Assembly: GCA_945280365.1 (NCBI GenBank)
Contig: CALYQD010000012.1
Coordinates: 1 to 64,000 of the forward strand
Reading direction: 5' to 3'
DNA: 64,000 bases
From: an uncultured Apibacter sp.
GTDB taxonomy: Bacteria; Bacteroidota; Bacteroidia; Flavobacteriales; Weeksellaceae
The notes under the pieces were generated by a model. It worked only from the letters and a program-made list of their open reading frames with translations. It made no database searches and was not told the DNA's origin. The translations under genes and the position numbers were made by a program. Below, one piece after another: positions 1 to 8,069 of the stretch; the stretch's first letter is position 1; each line of letters begins with the position of its first letter.

Positions 1-53
1 CTATCTTGATAATCTTTAACAATCTGTAAAACTGTTTCTTTTTTCAATTTCAT
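1..53 (-). CDS. Immunity protein, N-terminal fragment at window edge (third copy)
   Basis: The first 17 codons of a gene that runs off the left edge. Positions 1-189 repeat 2375-2563 base for base as far as I can read, so this start (MKLKKETVLQ) is another copy of the immunity-like gene at 2080-2427. It follows a remnant of the matching toxin C-terminus, exactly as at the intact locus. Whether the rest of the gene is intact cannot be seen. Its role as an immunity protein is inferred from its position after a toxin. Confidence 0.6.
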   Translation of the reverse strand, partial: MKLKKETVLQIVKDYQD

Positions 54-64
54 TACAAAAAATT

Positions 65-189
65 TTAAAATTCATATAAATTAATTTTCTTATTAAAATA
101 AGGCCAATAACCGTTCTCTACATAATAAATATAAGCTTCTGCATGATTAATTTGTTGAGGAGTTAAAATCTCTTTATTTTTCATCAATT
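65..189 (-). pseudogene. Orphan C-terminal end of the zincin toxin tip
   Basis: The last 41 codons match the C-terminus of the effector at 2439-3929 exactly (from MKNKEILTPQQ to the final INLYEF and the stop). The frame is closed by TAA one codon upstream of that Met, and the HEGFH motif is missing, so it cannot be an active toxin. It is the left-over end of a displaced toxin module, still sitting 11 nt before a copy of the cognate immunity gene. Confidence 0.75.
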
Positions 190-217
190 AAATAAAATAT
201 CTAATTTAATCACGTTA

Positions 218-589
218 TTATAAATCAAATTTTATTCCCTCTGATTTTAGAATACGTATAAAATCTTCTTTTGAATAATTATCCCATGATTTACTTATTA
301 TTTCTTTCAATTTATTCAAGTACTCTTCATTCCCTAATTGTATTACTCCTATAGCAGCAATCATAGCTACAGTCAAAGTAGAAAATTCTTTTGTTTTTAT
401 ATTATCTTTATTTTTAACTTCATTTAATAATAATTCATATAATTCTTTACTTTCATTAAGTAATCCTAAATTAATCAAAATAGGAACTTTATTTCTAGAA
501 GAATTAGTCTGAAATAGAACTTGTTTTAATTCATTAAATTCAAGGTCTTTATACTTAGGCGATGGTTGTTTAAAAAATAATTGTTTCAT
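218..589 (-). CDS. Candidate immunity protein for the HEYQH toxin tip
   Basis: A 123-aa protein that I do not recognise. It is rich in Leu, Lys and Glu, looks all-helical and has no signal peptide, so it is probably cytoplasmic. It starts 4 nt after the stop of the toxin tip at 594-1028, and this tight coupling is the main argument for immunity to that toxin. After it come 28 nt and then the orphan remnant of another toxin. Function is inferred from position only. Confidence 0.6.
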   Translation of the reverse strand: MKQLFFKQPSPKYKDLEFNELKQVLFQTNSSRNKVPILINLGLLNESKELYELLLNEVKNKDNIKTKEFSTLTVAMIAAIGVIQLGNEEYLNKLKEIISKSWDNYSKEDFIRILKSEGIKFDL

Positions 590-593
590 AATT

Positions 594-1028
594 TTATTCC
601 TCTATTATATAATTATCTCTGATATAATCAATTTCATTTTGTTTTAATTGTTCTAATTCATTAGCTAATTCCTTATTTCCCATTTCATTTGCTAGCTCTA
701 TTTCTTTATTATATGCATTAGTTTCCATTTCTATTCTTTTATATGGATCTTGTAGATAATCTCCCATTCCTAATTTCCCATTTCCCATATTATCTATATA
801 ATGCTGATATTCATGTTTTAGAGCGCTATATGATGCATCTGGATCTAATATCATTTGTCCTGGCTTTCCTTTTTCGGGACTATAAGCAAGATTATCATCC
901 CTATAAATTATCTCAACACCATTTGCTTTTAAATCGTCTATCATAGCTTGCCATTCTGCCGGATGAGAATCTTTGCCACTTCCATAGTGATCTCTTGCAG
1001 GATCTCCTTCAAATTTACCTAATCCCAT
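594..1028 (-). CDS. Displaced polymorphic-toxin tip with HEYQH zincin motif
   Basis: The 144-aa frame from the first Met contains HEYQH at residues 72-76, preceded by a strand-rich stretch (NGVEIIYRD) and followed by helices, the layout of small zincin metallopeptidase toxin domains. The reading frame is open upstream to about 1118 and there encodes the linker of the complete effector at 2439-3929 (SQEGEAPAQ, EAFE), but a TAG closes it at 1121-1119 and no PAAR-like part precedes it. It is therefore a C-terminal toxin cassette without a delivery domain, probably silent or a recombination donor. Peptidase activity is inferred from the motif; the target is unknown. Confidence 0.65.
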   Translation of the reverse strand: MGLGKFEGDPARDHYGSGKDSHPAEWQAMIDDLKANGVEIIYRDDNLAYSPEKGKPGQMILDPDASYSALKHEYQHYIDNMGNGKLGMGDYLQDPYKRIEMETNAYNKEIELANEMGNKELANELEQLKQNEIDYIRDNYIIEE

Positions 1029-1044
1029 TTCAAATGCCTCTGCC

Positions 1045-1314
1045 TCTCTGGTTTGGGCAGGGGCTTCTCCCTCCTGGCTTTTTAACTTTGCGGTTCCACT
1101 ATCTCTGTCTTTGGAGGACTAGGCATCTTAAATAAAAAAGCAGAATAAGTTCTGCTTTTTATAATAATAGTATTTTAGTAATTATCCCATTTATCATCCC
1201 ATTCTCCATTATTCATCCGTTCTATATCTTCATCGGTAAATTTATCCCATGTTTCGTCCGATTCTGGAATATGTGGATTTTTAGTTCCCAATTCATTCAT
1301 TGTATATTCTACTT
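1045..1314. repeat. Linker-terminator-immunity repeat, copy A
   Basis: This 270-bp block matches 1950-2219 at a constant offset of 905 with few mismatches. It carries the effector linker, a terminator hairpin and the 3-prime part of the immunity gene. The linker part alone also occurs inside the complete effector at about 2893-2961. Such blocks give homology for swapping toxin tips. Confidence 0.8.
1134..1160 (-). terminator. Rho-independent terminator (copy A)
   Basis: The + strand reads AAAAAAGCAGAA, TAAG, TTCTGCTTTTT. On the minus strand this is an 11-bp stem with a short loop and a T run. It lies after the decayed immunity gene at 1175-1511 and is duplicated at 2039-2065. Confidence 0.7.
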
Positions 1315-1511
1315 TTCCCGTCCAATCTGAAATGATATAAAAAAAACATTTATTTCTCCAAATTGTTCATATTCACCTGTAATAAACCATGTGTCATAAT
1401 CTTCCACTTTTAGTTTTGGTTGAAATCGAAAGTCTTAATTTCATTTGATAAATTATATTTTAATTTATATTCTGTAACTATATTTAATACTTCTTTTTCT
1501 GTTAGCTTCAT
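1175..1511 (-). pseudogene. Decayed immunity gene, paralogue of 2080-2427
   Basis: The frame starts MKLTEKEVLNIV, similar to MKLKKETVLQIV of the intact gene, then stops after 34 codons (FDFNQN). The remainder (PKLKVEDYDTWFITGEYEQF, then SDWTGKVEYTMNELG and the C-terminus) continues in two other frames, so there are two frameshifts, near 1430 and in the A run near 1338-1346. The last 140 or so bases are almost identical to the intact gene while the first half is diverged, which points to gene conversion from the 3-prime side. Confidence 0.7.
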
Positions 1512-1530
1512 AATGTCCTAACAAATTAAT

Positions 1531-1908
1531 TTATGATGGTGTATAATTGCCAAAATAAGAATCCTCTATAAGCACATTATTTAGATCAATACCTAAAATT
1601 GATATTATTGATAATAATTCAGAATAGTTAGACTTTCCAAATAATTCTAGATCTATTTGGATAGAAAAATCCCTTATTTGTATATCTTTTAACTTCCATT
1701 TTTTATTCAACATTTTATTTATCCAGATATCATATTTCATTAAATATTCATTCTTCCATAAGTCATCGTCTGTTAAATTTTCTAATTTTAATCTAAACCA
1801 AGTTGGTACTAAAGAGTTATTTTCAATAGAATTAATAATCTCTATTAATTTGCTTCCTAAAGCATTATCAGCGTCTGTAATTATTATTTTTTCTATTTTA
1901 CTTGTCAT
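1531..1908 (-). CDS. Orphan candidate immunity protein
   Basis: A 125-aa cytoplasmic-looking protein of unknown family, with alternating hydrophobic strands and helices and no signal peptide. It sits just after a stump of the effector linker (1922-2023) whose toxin part has gone, leaving only GDF and a stop. The likely story is an immunity gene kept after loss of its toxin, giving protection against sister strains. The assignment rests on context alone. Confidence 0.5.
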   Translation of the reverse strand: MTSKIEKIIITDADNALGSKLIEIINSIENNSLVPTWFRLKLENLTDDDLWKNEYLMKYDIWINKMLNKKWKLKDIQIRDFSIQIDLELFGKSNYSELLSIISILGIDLNNVLIEDSYFGNYTPS

Positions 1909-1921
1909 TATATTTTTCTAT

Positions 1922-2023
1922 TTAAAAATCACCTTCAAACGCTTCATCATCTCTGGTTTGGGCAGGGGCTTCTCCCTCCTGGCTTTTTACTTTTGCGGTT
2001 TCATTATCTCCGTCTTTGGAGGA
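1922..2023 (-). pseudogene. Effector linker stump without toxin domain
   Basis: Reading on the minus strand from the TAG at 2026-2024, the frame encodes the effector linker (SQEGEAPAQTR, DDEAFEGDF) and then stops at TAA 1924-1922. The toxin domain that should follow is absent. This is the second of three linker copies in the island. Confidence 0.6.
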
Positions 2024-2219
2024 CTAGGCATCTTAAATAAAAAAGCAGAATAAGTTCTGCTTTTTATAATAATAGTATTTTAGTAATTATCCCATTTATC
2101 ATCCCATTCTCCATTATTCATCCGTTCTATATCTTCATCGGTAAATTTATCCCATGTTTCGTCCGATTCTGGAATATGTGGATTTTTAGTTCCCAATTCA
2201 TTCATTGTATATTCTACTT
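1950..2219. repeat. Linker-terminator-immunity repeat, copy B
   Basis: This is the partner of 1045-1314. It covers the linker stump, the terminator at 2039-2065 and the 3-prime part of the intact immunity gene. Confidence 0.8.
2039..2065 (-). terminator. Rho-independent terminator (copy B)
   Basis: It is the same stem as at 1134-1160 (AAAAAAGCAGAA / TTCTGCTTTTT) and lies 15 nt after the stop of the intact immunity gene. It probably ends the VgrG-effector-immunity transcript. Confidence 0.75.
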
Positions 2220-2427
2220 CTCCTTTTTCATCCGAAATAACATATATAAATTCATGTATTTCACCAAATAGTTCATTATCTTCAGTAACAAACCATATAT
2301 TATTTTTTTGATTATCTTTTTTTGCTAAGAATGATTGAATCTTAAAATTTCCATTTCCTTTAATATTCGGATATCTATCTTGATAATCTTTAACAATCTG
2401 TAAAACTGTTTCTTTTTTCAATTTCAT
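2080..2427 (-). CDS. Immunity protein of the PAAR-zincin effector
   Basis: A 115-aa protein with no signal peptide and a very acidic C-terminus rich in Asp, Glu and Trp (DEDIERMNNGEWDDKWDNY). It starts 11 nt downstream of the effector stop and is followed by a terminator, so it looks like the last gene of the effector operon. Two further copies exist nearby: a frameshifted one at 1175-1511 and the start of one at 1-53. No family was recognised; the immunity role is inferred from its position directly after a toxin and from repeated association with the same toxin end. Confidence 0.65.
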   Translation of the reverse strand: MKLKKETVLQIVKDYQDRYPNIKGNGNFKIQSFLAKKDNQKNNIWFVTEDNELFGEIHEFIYVISDEKGEVEYTMNELGTKNPHIPESDETWDKFTDEDIERMNNGEWDDKWDNY

Positions 2428-2438
2428 TACAAAAAATT

Positions 2439-3929
2439 TTAAAATTCATATAAATTAATTTTCTTATTAAAATAAGGCCAATAACCGTTCTCTACATAAT
2501 AAATATAAGCTTCTGCATGATTAATTTGTTGAGGAGTTAAAATCTCTTTATTTTTCATCAATTGCTCATAAACATACGTTTCTTTTTCCAATCTTGTTTG
2601 CTTATTATAAGCTTCATCTCCTAATTTAGACCATTGTTCGGCATGAAATCCTTCGTGCATGGCATCATAAGTTTTAGGTGGTTTCTTTAAATACAAAGTT
2701 TTTTTACTAGAATCAAATCCAGCTACATGTTTATCTCCTAATATTTTACCTTTTGTATCTAGTTCTATTTTTATTCCCAAATCAGCCATTTTCTTTCTAA
2801 AATCTTTAAATTCACGCGAAGTCATCATTCTTTCGCCTTCTGCATTATATCTGGCTTCCCTTTTCATGGAATCACCTTCAAATGCCTCTGCATCTCTACT
2901 TTGGGCAGGGGCTTCTCCCTCCTGGCTTTTTACTTTTGCAGTTTCACTATCTCCGTCTTTGGTGGTTTCAGTGTCTTTAGCTTTTGCTTCTTTTTCTTTA
3001 TTAAACAACGAATCTTCCAGTTCCCTTTTTCCTTGTCCTACCGGAGCTATCATCATGGCCATTCCTGCCCAATCTTGCCAGGTACCCTGTCCGGTTACAA
3101 TATTTTTAAACGAGCCGTAAGCACCGGTTTCCAAACCTACGGTTCCTTTGGCAAAATCGGTAACGCTGGCTTCTCCTGTATTTCCGTAGGTAGCAGCTGT
3201 ATTTTGCACTCCCATAACTCCCCGCAATCCTAATCCAAATTTACTAAAACTTTCTATAAAATTTACCTTTAAATTAGTAGGAATAGATTTTCCAAAATTC
3301 AGGGCAGCACGTCCCAATCCTTTCCATCCGGCAGAAACAAAAGCACTGGCACCTCCGCTCAGGGCAGCACCTCCCATTCCTACGACAGCACCTCCCATCA
3401 TTCCTTCCATTAATCCGCCAATGTAATTAGCCACACCTAAGCTTATTGCCTGAGACCAATTCTTGATATGCGGTGCAAAGGTTATGACTCCTCCAGCTTT
3501 GCATTTCATCTGATGCCCACCGGTAATTCCGGGAGAACCCTGAATAATCAAATCTTTTTTACTTCCCAGCCATTTTCTTCCACCTCCCATTTTCTGACCG
3601 CAAAGTAAACCTCCCATTACTGCACCAATGGTTGCCCCTCCTAATCCTGCCAGTGCGCCTATTGCGATAAGGGCAGTCCCTCCGGTAGCCACGGTAACCA
3701 CCCCTATAACCACAGCTCCTACCACTAAAACGGCAGCTACTATAGCCATCAATAACATATACTTTTTACAACCGAAGTCTATCCAGCTGCTGGTTGCTTT
3801 GTCTTCAACCGTTATATATTTTTCTCCGGATTTTTTTTTGCTTCCCTCACGAGTTCCCTGCAATTGTGCCGGTACATTCCCCTGGGTGCATATCCAAAAG
3901 TCTTTTTCTGTTATTATTTTATTTCCCAT
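2439..3929 (-). CDS. T6SS PAAR-like/transmembrane effector with zincin toxin tip
   Basis: A 496-aa polymorphic effector. Residues 1-55 (ICTQGNVPAQL, ITVEDKATSSW, DFGC) resemble the first half of a DUF4280 PAAR-like domain. Two hydrophobic segments lie at about 57-110. Residues 112-155 (LIIQGSPGITGGHQMKCKAG, then GVITFAPHI) resemble the second half. A Gly/Ala-rich stretch and a charged linker (about 315-360) lead to a C-terminal domain with HEGFH at 425-429, a zinc-peptidase motif seen in polymorphic metallopeptidase toxins. The PAAR-like part should cap the VgrG spike and the hairpin could help entry into target membranes. Immunity gene 2080-2427 follows at 11 nt. Substrate unknown. Confidence 0.72.
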   Translation of the reverse strand: MGNKIITEKDFWICTQGNVPAQLQGTREGSKKKSGEKYITVEDKATSSWIDFGCKKYMLLMAIVAAVLVVGAVVIGVVTVATGGTALIAIGALAGLGGATIGAVMGGLLCGQKMGGGRKWLGSKKDLIIQGSPGITGGHQMKCKAGGVITFAPHIKNWSQAISLGVANYIGGLMEGMMGGAVVGMGGAALSGGASAFVSAGWKGLGRAALNFGKSIPTNLKVNFIESFSKFGLGLRGVMGVQNTAATYGNTGEASVTDFAKGTVGLETGAYGSFKNIVTGQGTWQDWAGMAMMIAPVGQGKRELEDSLFNKEKEAKAKDTETTKDGDSETAKVKSQEGEAPAQSRDAEAFEGDSMKREARYNAEGERMMTSREFKDFRKKMADLGIKIELDTKGKILGDKHVAGFDSSKKTLYLKKPPKTYDAMHEGFHAEQWSKLGDEAYNKQTRLEKETYVYEQLMKNKEILTPQQINHAEAYIYYVENGYWPYFNKKINLYEF

Positions 3930-3935
3930 GATTTA

Positions 3936-4148
3936 TTATGCTTTTAGTAGAACCTGTTTTCGTTTGAGAAAATATATTCGCATTCTGGTATCATACTTTA
4001 GACACTGTATTCCCCAGGTTTTTATCTCTATATACTCATTTTGTTTATCGGGGGTTATTTTCTGCATGGCTAGTGTATGACATACGACATGAGAGTCTAT
4101 AAAAGTCTTATTTTTTATAAAATGTATGGTAATTCTCCCTATTTGCAT
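3936..4148 (-). CDS. Small basic protein between adaptor candidate and effector
   Basis: A 70-aa frame that fits the operon neatly: 14 nt after the 355-aa gene and 6 nt before the effector. It is rich in Lys, Ile and Arg, has no signal peptide and no recognised domain. Its spacing and strand favour a real gene, perhaps a small chaperone or accessory protein of the effector, but a chance open frame cannot be excluded. Confidence 0.4.
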   Translation of the reverse strand: MQIGRITIHFIKNKTFIDSHVVCHTLAMQKITPDKQNEYIEIKTWGIQCLKYDTRMRIYFLKRKQVLLKA

Positions 4149-4162
4149 TGCTTCAATTATAG

Positions 4163-5230
4163 TTAATCATCTACCAGAAATCTGCTGGACGGAAAATTTT
4201 TCTGATTCTTGTCATCAGAAACAGAGATATTATGCTTTTTTGCATAAATTTCCCATTGTTTGCTTTCATAAATTTCCCATTGCTCTTTCGTATATTTTTT
4301 TCCATTTATTTCTTTATACACTTCTTTTTCATTTTGGGTAGGAAAATGATCTTGTATTGCCTTACTTTTTTCAGTATATTTTGGAGATTGATTCTTCAAT
4401 TTTTCTTTATACTTTTCTTCACTCATAAAGTGATAGGATACTTTTGTATAAAGATTAGCAGCGGCTTTTTCTTTTCTATGGATAATTGCTTGTGCCAGTC
4501 GTCCGCTTCCAGGTTCTATTTGATAATTTCCTGTTTCTTTCATTTGAGTAAACAGTTTAGATATATCTATTTTTTCAGCAAATTGGCTATAAGCTTTGTT
4601 ATAAAATCCGGATGATAATAAAAATGAAGGCTTCATTTCTAAGTTAATGTGTTGCGAATCAACAGATGTTATTGATATATCCCACTGCACATTGGCTGAA
4701 TTAAAAAAATTAGGCTTAACTATTCCTTTTTCTATATAAGGAAGTTCTTTTCCATATACATAAGAAAAATAAGTGGTAAAAAATTCGTTGGCTTGTATTG
4801 CTTTCTTTATCTTATCAGGGGTAGAAAATAATTCGTCATTTATCTGAATAATACCTTTAATATCGGGGGTATGCTCTACAGATTTCAGTAATTCTTTCTT
4901 AGTTTGTTCCCACTTTTGCTGTATTACATCCAGATTATGTATCTGTCTTATCATCCCTTTTTTGTCTATTGTTACATGCAGTTCATTATACATGCGTGAG
5001 AAGACCTGAGAAACCTGGGAAACTTCTTTTACCATAGGATTATTAGTCTCTAATAAAATATGATCTAATAAAACTAGGCGAATTTCCAATGAATGATCTG
5101 CAACCTTTATTACCGTAAAATCCCAACGCATCTGTGTAGTTGTAGTAATGTGCATGTCTACCGCCTGCATATCCGAATCTATAATGAGCGTATATTGTTC
5201 ATTAAACGGTTTTTTTATTTGTACTGTCAT
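4163..5230 (-). CDS. T6SS-associated adaptor candidate, 355 aa
   Basis: No known family recognised. There is no signal peptide. The central region (DKKGMIRQIHNLDVIQQKW) resembles the LysM protein at 61863-62933 (SENGKIEKLLNRNAILKQW), and both lie upstream of a PAAR-like effector, so this may be an effector-loading adaptor family. The last 50 residues (GKKYTKEQWE, YAKKHNIS, FPSSRFLVDD) match the C-terminal tail of the lipoprotein at 8820-9665, which otherwise shows no relation. The gene lies 21 nt after the VgrG gene and 14 nt before a small ORF and the effector. The adaptor role is inference. Confidence 0.6.
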   Translation of the reverse strand: MTVQIKKPFNEQYTLIIDSDMQAVDMHITTTTQMRWDFTVIKVADHSLEIRLVLLDHILLETNNPMVKEVSQVSQVFSRMYNELHVTIDKKGMIRQIHNLDVIQQKWEQTKKELLKSVEHTPDIKGIIQINDELFSTPDKIKKAIQANEFFTTYFSYVYGKELPYIEKGIVKPNFFNSANVQWDISITSVDSQHINLEMKPSFLLSSGFYNKAYSQFAEKIDISKLFTQMKETGNYQIEPGSGRLAQAIIHRKEKAAANLYTKVSYHFMSEEKYKEKLKNQSPKYTEKSKAIQDHFPTQNEKEVYKEINGKKYTKEQWEIYESKQWEIYAKKHNISVSDDKNQKNFPSSRFLVDD

Positions 5231-5251
5231 AATATCTTATTCGTTATATGA

Positions 5252-7408
5252 TTAATTAACAAATACATCTCCTCCGTCCAATTTAGTAGGTCCCCCGGTA
5301 ATATGATTGGCTTTGGAAGCTATTAAAACGGCATTTCCCCCGTTAACACCAAATCCGGTTTTGGCAGTTGATAGAATTTTATCTCCATTAATTGTTATAG
5401 TTCCGTCATTATTAATTGAAATTATATTACTGCCCACTTCTAAAGTAATATTGGTATTCGCTTTCAAGGTAATATTTCCTCCAGCATCCATAAGAAGTTT
5501 AGCTTCTCCATCCGGGCTTCCTTCTTTAGCTCCTACGGTAATAGCTTGAGTAGAAGCAGCTCCTATAGAGGAGTTTCCCGCCCCATCAAACTTCATATTT
5601 ACCCCTCCATTGTCTGTTAGCAAAGCACTCCCATCTTGATCGTTAAACCGAAGCTTATTTCCGGTAGGAGTTTGCAATCCTTTGATATAATTTCCTGCCC
5701 CTCCATGTCCGGATTTTCCTCCTCCGTTGAACATTGCCCCTAAACTTACCGGCTTCTCTGCATTTCCGTTTTCAAAGCTTACGATCACCTCTTCACCTAT
5801 TTCCGGTACTATGTGCATTCCTTTTCCTTTTCCGGCATAGGGAGTAATAGAACGGATCCAAGGAGTCATACCATTAAAATGCTTCTGCCATGGAAATTGT
5901 ACCCTAATTCGTGACATTCCTTCCGGATCGTTATTATCCATTACTATGGCTGATTGTTCTTCACATAAAGGGATGGCATCCTCATCCATATATTCAGGAA
6001 CCATATTATCCATCGGTACCCCAACCAATTCATTATAATATCCTTCTGTAATGTCCTGATAATGTGTAATTTCTATAATTTTATATCGCTCTAAAGGGAT
6101 TTCTCCATTTTTAAACATTTCATTTTTCGGCATCCAGGCTTTTAGCTTTACAATATCTCCGAGGCGTAAATTAGGATTGTTGGTTTTAGCTTCTAAAAAC
6201 AACACATGTTGCCGTCTGAGCTTTTGCCTTTCTACTGCCTGAGTTACCTCACTTGAGCCTTTTTCCAATAAAGATTGATTATATAAAGACAAAGGGACCT
6301 TCGAATAAATTTTTTCCGAAGCTGTGATGGCATGTTGTTGAAAAGGATTTACAATGCTCCATTTAGGAGGAATGCTGTCAGAATCCACCGTATGATTTTG
6401 TGCCCTTTTAGCATCATAACCTACATAGCTGAATTTTTGAGGCATCAATCTCATTTTCAATTCATAGCTGTAAACATCTTTTTCTTCAACCAGCTCCACA
6501 GTCTTTCCACCGGTTCCACCAAAGACAATTTGTTGTCCATTGTAATAGAGCCATTCCCCATAGCGAACTGCCAATCTCTTGACAAAATCCCAATCAGATT
6601 CACGGTACTGCACCGTATAAAGCAAGGGACCTTTCATATTAGGACGTAAATCCCAACTAAGCAAATCCGATTGATACTCTGAGGTAGCCTGCTGAATTAT
6701 CGCATCCAAGCCAAGGTTTTCAAAGCTCTGGCAATCCAATCCGTTTTCCAATAAAATAGTAGGGGCATGTCCCTTGATAAAAAGCTTATTATATCCGTCG
6801 ATTTTCTTGTTGGAAAGTTCAGTAACAATACCGGAAAAAATATAAGAAGTTTGCCCATATTGTTTAAGCTGAATAGATATTTTTTTACCTAAAAGCTGAC
6901 GGGAATTAGTCATCGGATAAGAATTCTTATCACCAAAAGCCTCCGCATAACAAGAAATCTCGAAAATATCATGCTCCGCCATCTTTTGATGTAAAGTAAG
7001 GGTAAAATGGCTGTCTTTCAACACTTCATCTCCATCAATAGAAATAGAAGCATACACAATATGTGAATTTTTAAGTTGAGAAGCCCAATCTCCACCATAT
7101 TTGGCAAAAAATTGAGAGGCTTTTTCTTCAAGTTGCTTTTCAATAACTTCGGGTGGAGTAAGAGTAAAATTATCTATAGACTTAAATAGTTTTTCATCGG
7201 GGATATCTGCATATTTAGTAGAGATTCCACTGAGGTTGGATATGTTTTTTTTAGCGTTTTCAAGAGTATCACTGGCCTGAGAAAGGGGAGTGGTTATATG
7301 GTTGATATTTTGATTTATTTTTTCGTTAATTGGGGAAGAATCGACTATTTTTTTAGCTATATCTTCCTTATTAGAATTAACTAAATTCTTTTTATCTAAA
7401 GGCTTCAT
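5252..7408 (-). CDS. vgrG: VgrG spike protein (718 aa)
   Basis: A T6SS spike trimer subunit. The first 100 residues are a polar Asn/Lys-rich extension. A gp27-like region follows to about residue 470 (QSFENLGLDAI, YTVQYRESDWDFVKRLAVRY, GEWLYYNG). A gp5-type OB fold comes next (VMDNNDPEGMSRIRVQFPWQ, then TPWIRS, PEIGEEVIVSFE), and then a repetitive beta-helix needle (GGNITLKANTNITLEVGSN) ending in DVFVN. There is no catalytic extension, so cargo should bind through PAAR-like partners, encoded just before and after it. It probably heads the operon 7408 to 2080. The 288-nt gap upstream could hold its promoter. Confidence 0.92.
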   Translation of the reverse strand: MKPLDKKNLVNSNKEDIAKKIVDSSPINEKINQNINHITTPLSQASDTLENAKKNISNLSGISTKYADIPDEKLFKSIDNFTLTPPEVIEKQLEEKASQFFAKYGGDWASQLKNSHIVYASISIDGDEVLKDSHFTLTLHQKMAEHDIFEISCYAEAFGDKNSYPMTNSRQLLGKKISIQLKQYGQTSYIFSGIVTELSNKKIDGYNKLFIKGHAPTILLENGLDCQSFENLGLDAIIQQATSEYQSDLLSWDLRPNMKGPLLYTVQYRESDWDFVKRLAVRYGEWLYYNGQQIVFGGTGGKTVELVEEKDVYSYELKMRLMPQKFSYVGYDAKRAQNHTVDSDSIPPKWSIVNPFQQHAITASEKIYSKVPLSLYNQSLLEKGSSEVTQAVERQKLRRQHVLFLEAKTNNPNLRLGDIVKLKAWMPKNEMFKNGEIPLERYKIIEITHYQDITEGYYNELVGVPMDNMVPEYMDEDAIPLCEEQSAIVMDNNDPEGMSRIRVQFPWQKHFNGMTPWIRSITPYAGKGKGMHIVPEIGEEVIVSFENGNAEKPVSLGAMFNGGGKSGHGGAGNYIKGLQTPTGNKLRFNDQDGSALLTDNGGVNMKFDGAGNSSIGAASTQAITVGAKEGSPDGEAKLLMDAGGNITLKANTNITLEVGSNIISINNDGTITINGDKILSTAKTGFGVNGGNAVLIASKANHITGGPTKLDGGDVFVN

Positions 7409-7696
7409 AAGATTTGTTTTTATGTTAAATTAAAATCTAAATATAATTTATATATAAATTGTAAATATAAAAAAAATTAATTTTAGAACAATATGTGATT
7501 GTATAATATATTTTTTTTATCTATATAAATATTAAGAATTCTTATAAATATTCTTATCTTAAAAAAGAATTATAATTGTTTTAAATTTTAGTAGATGAAT
7601 GGTTATGTTACAACAAACCCTGCTTTTAAAAAGGGATATAGAAAGATTATAAATTGCTTGTATATTTTTATGTAGGAAAAAGTTTAGAAGAAAAAA
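7409..7696. other. AT-rich gap upstream of the second VgrG
   Basis: This is a 288-nt region without a convincing ORF between the PAAR-like gene and the VgrG gene. It is extremely AT-rich near 7440-7600. It presumably contains the VgrG promoter; I saw no clear TAnnTTTG box in the right place. Confidence 0.4.
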
Positions 7697-8050
7697 TTAC
7701 TCTGTCTCGTGATTTTCGGTATGGCCTTTATTAATAATTTTAATAGTCCCCCCTGTTGCACAGGGACATATTGAATTGTCTAATAAAATTTTAAATCCGT
7801 TTATCTCATCTTTTTGAGTTGTGTTGATCCAAGAAAGAGGAGCCGGTAAACAGGGACGATATCCACCGATAATGGGTTTTAGTTTGCATACTCCCATTGG
7901 ATTTATATTGACATTTGAATCCTTATCCTGTTCCGTGGCGATGGCTTTATTTTCTATAAAGAAAAAATCTTGGCTTGTTACCTTTAATTCAGTGTTTGAA
8001 GTTCCTTGATTACATTGCAAAATGGCTTTCTCTGTTATTTTTTGTGGCAT
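7697..8050 (-). CDS. PAAR-like protein (DUF4280 type)
   Basis: A 117-aa protein matching the DUF4280 layout: ILQCNQGTSNTELKV near the start, then INPMGVCKLKP, a Pro/Cys loop (GYRPCLPAP, LSW), and CPCATGGTIKIIN near the end. Such proteins cap the VgrG spike in T6SS of Bacteroidota, in the role PAAR plays in Proteobacteria. It has no toxin extension. It follows the lipoprotein pair (20 nt gap) and the metzincin VgrG, so it likely tips that spike. The conserved Cys residues could bind metal or form the cone tip. Confidence 0.82.
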   Translation of the reverse strand: MPQKITEKAILQCNQGTSNTELKVTSQDFFFIENKAIATEQDKDSNVNINPMGVCKLKPIIGGYRPCLPAPLSWINTTQKDEINGFKILLDNSICPCATGGTIKIINKGHTENHETE

Positions 8051-8069
8051 TTTATATACTATTATTTAA

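Noticed and set aside
2866..3233. Long open frames on the + strand inside the effector gene
   Set aside because: They mirror the Gly/Ala and Lys/Glu-rich codons of the effector on the other strand and have no start context or domain; shadows.
3628..4080. A 150-codon + strand frame rich in Ala, Thr and Pro
   Set aside because: It overlaps the hydrophobic part of the effector and the small 70-aa gene antisense; composition is a by-product of Gly/Ala/Val codons.
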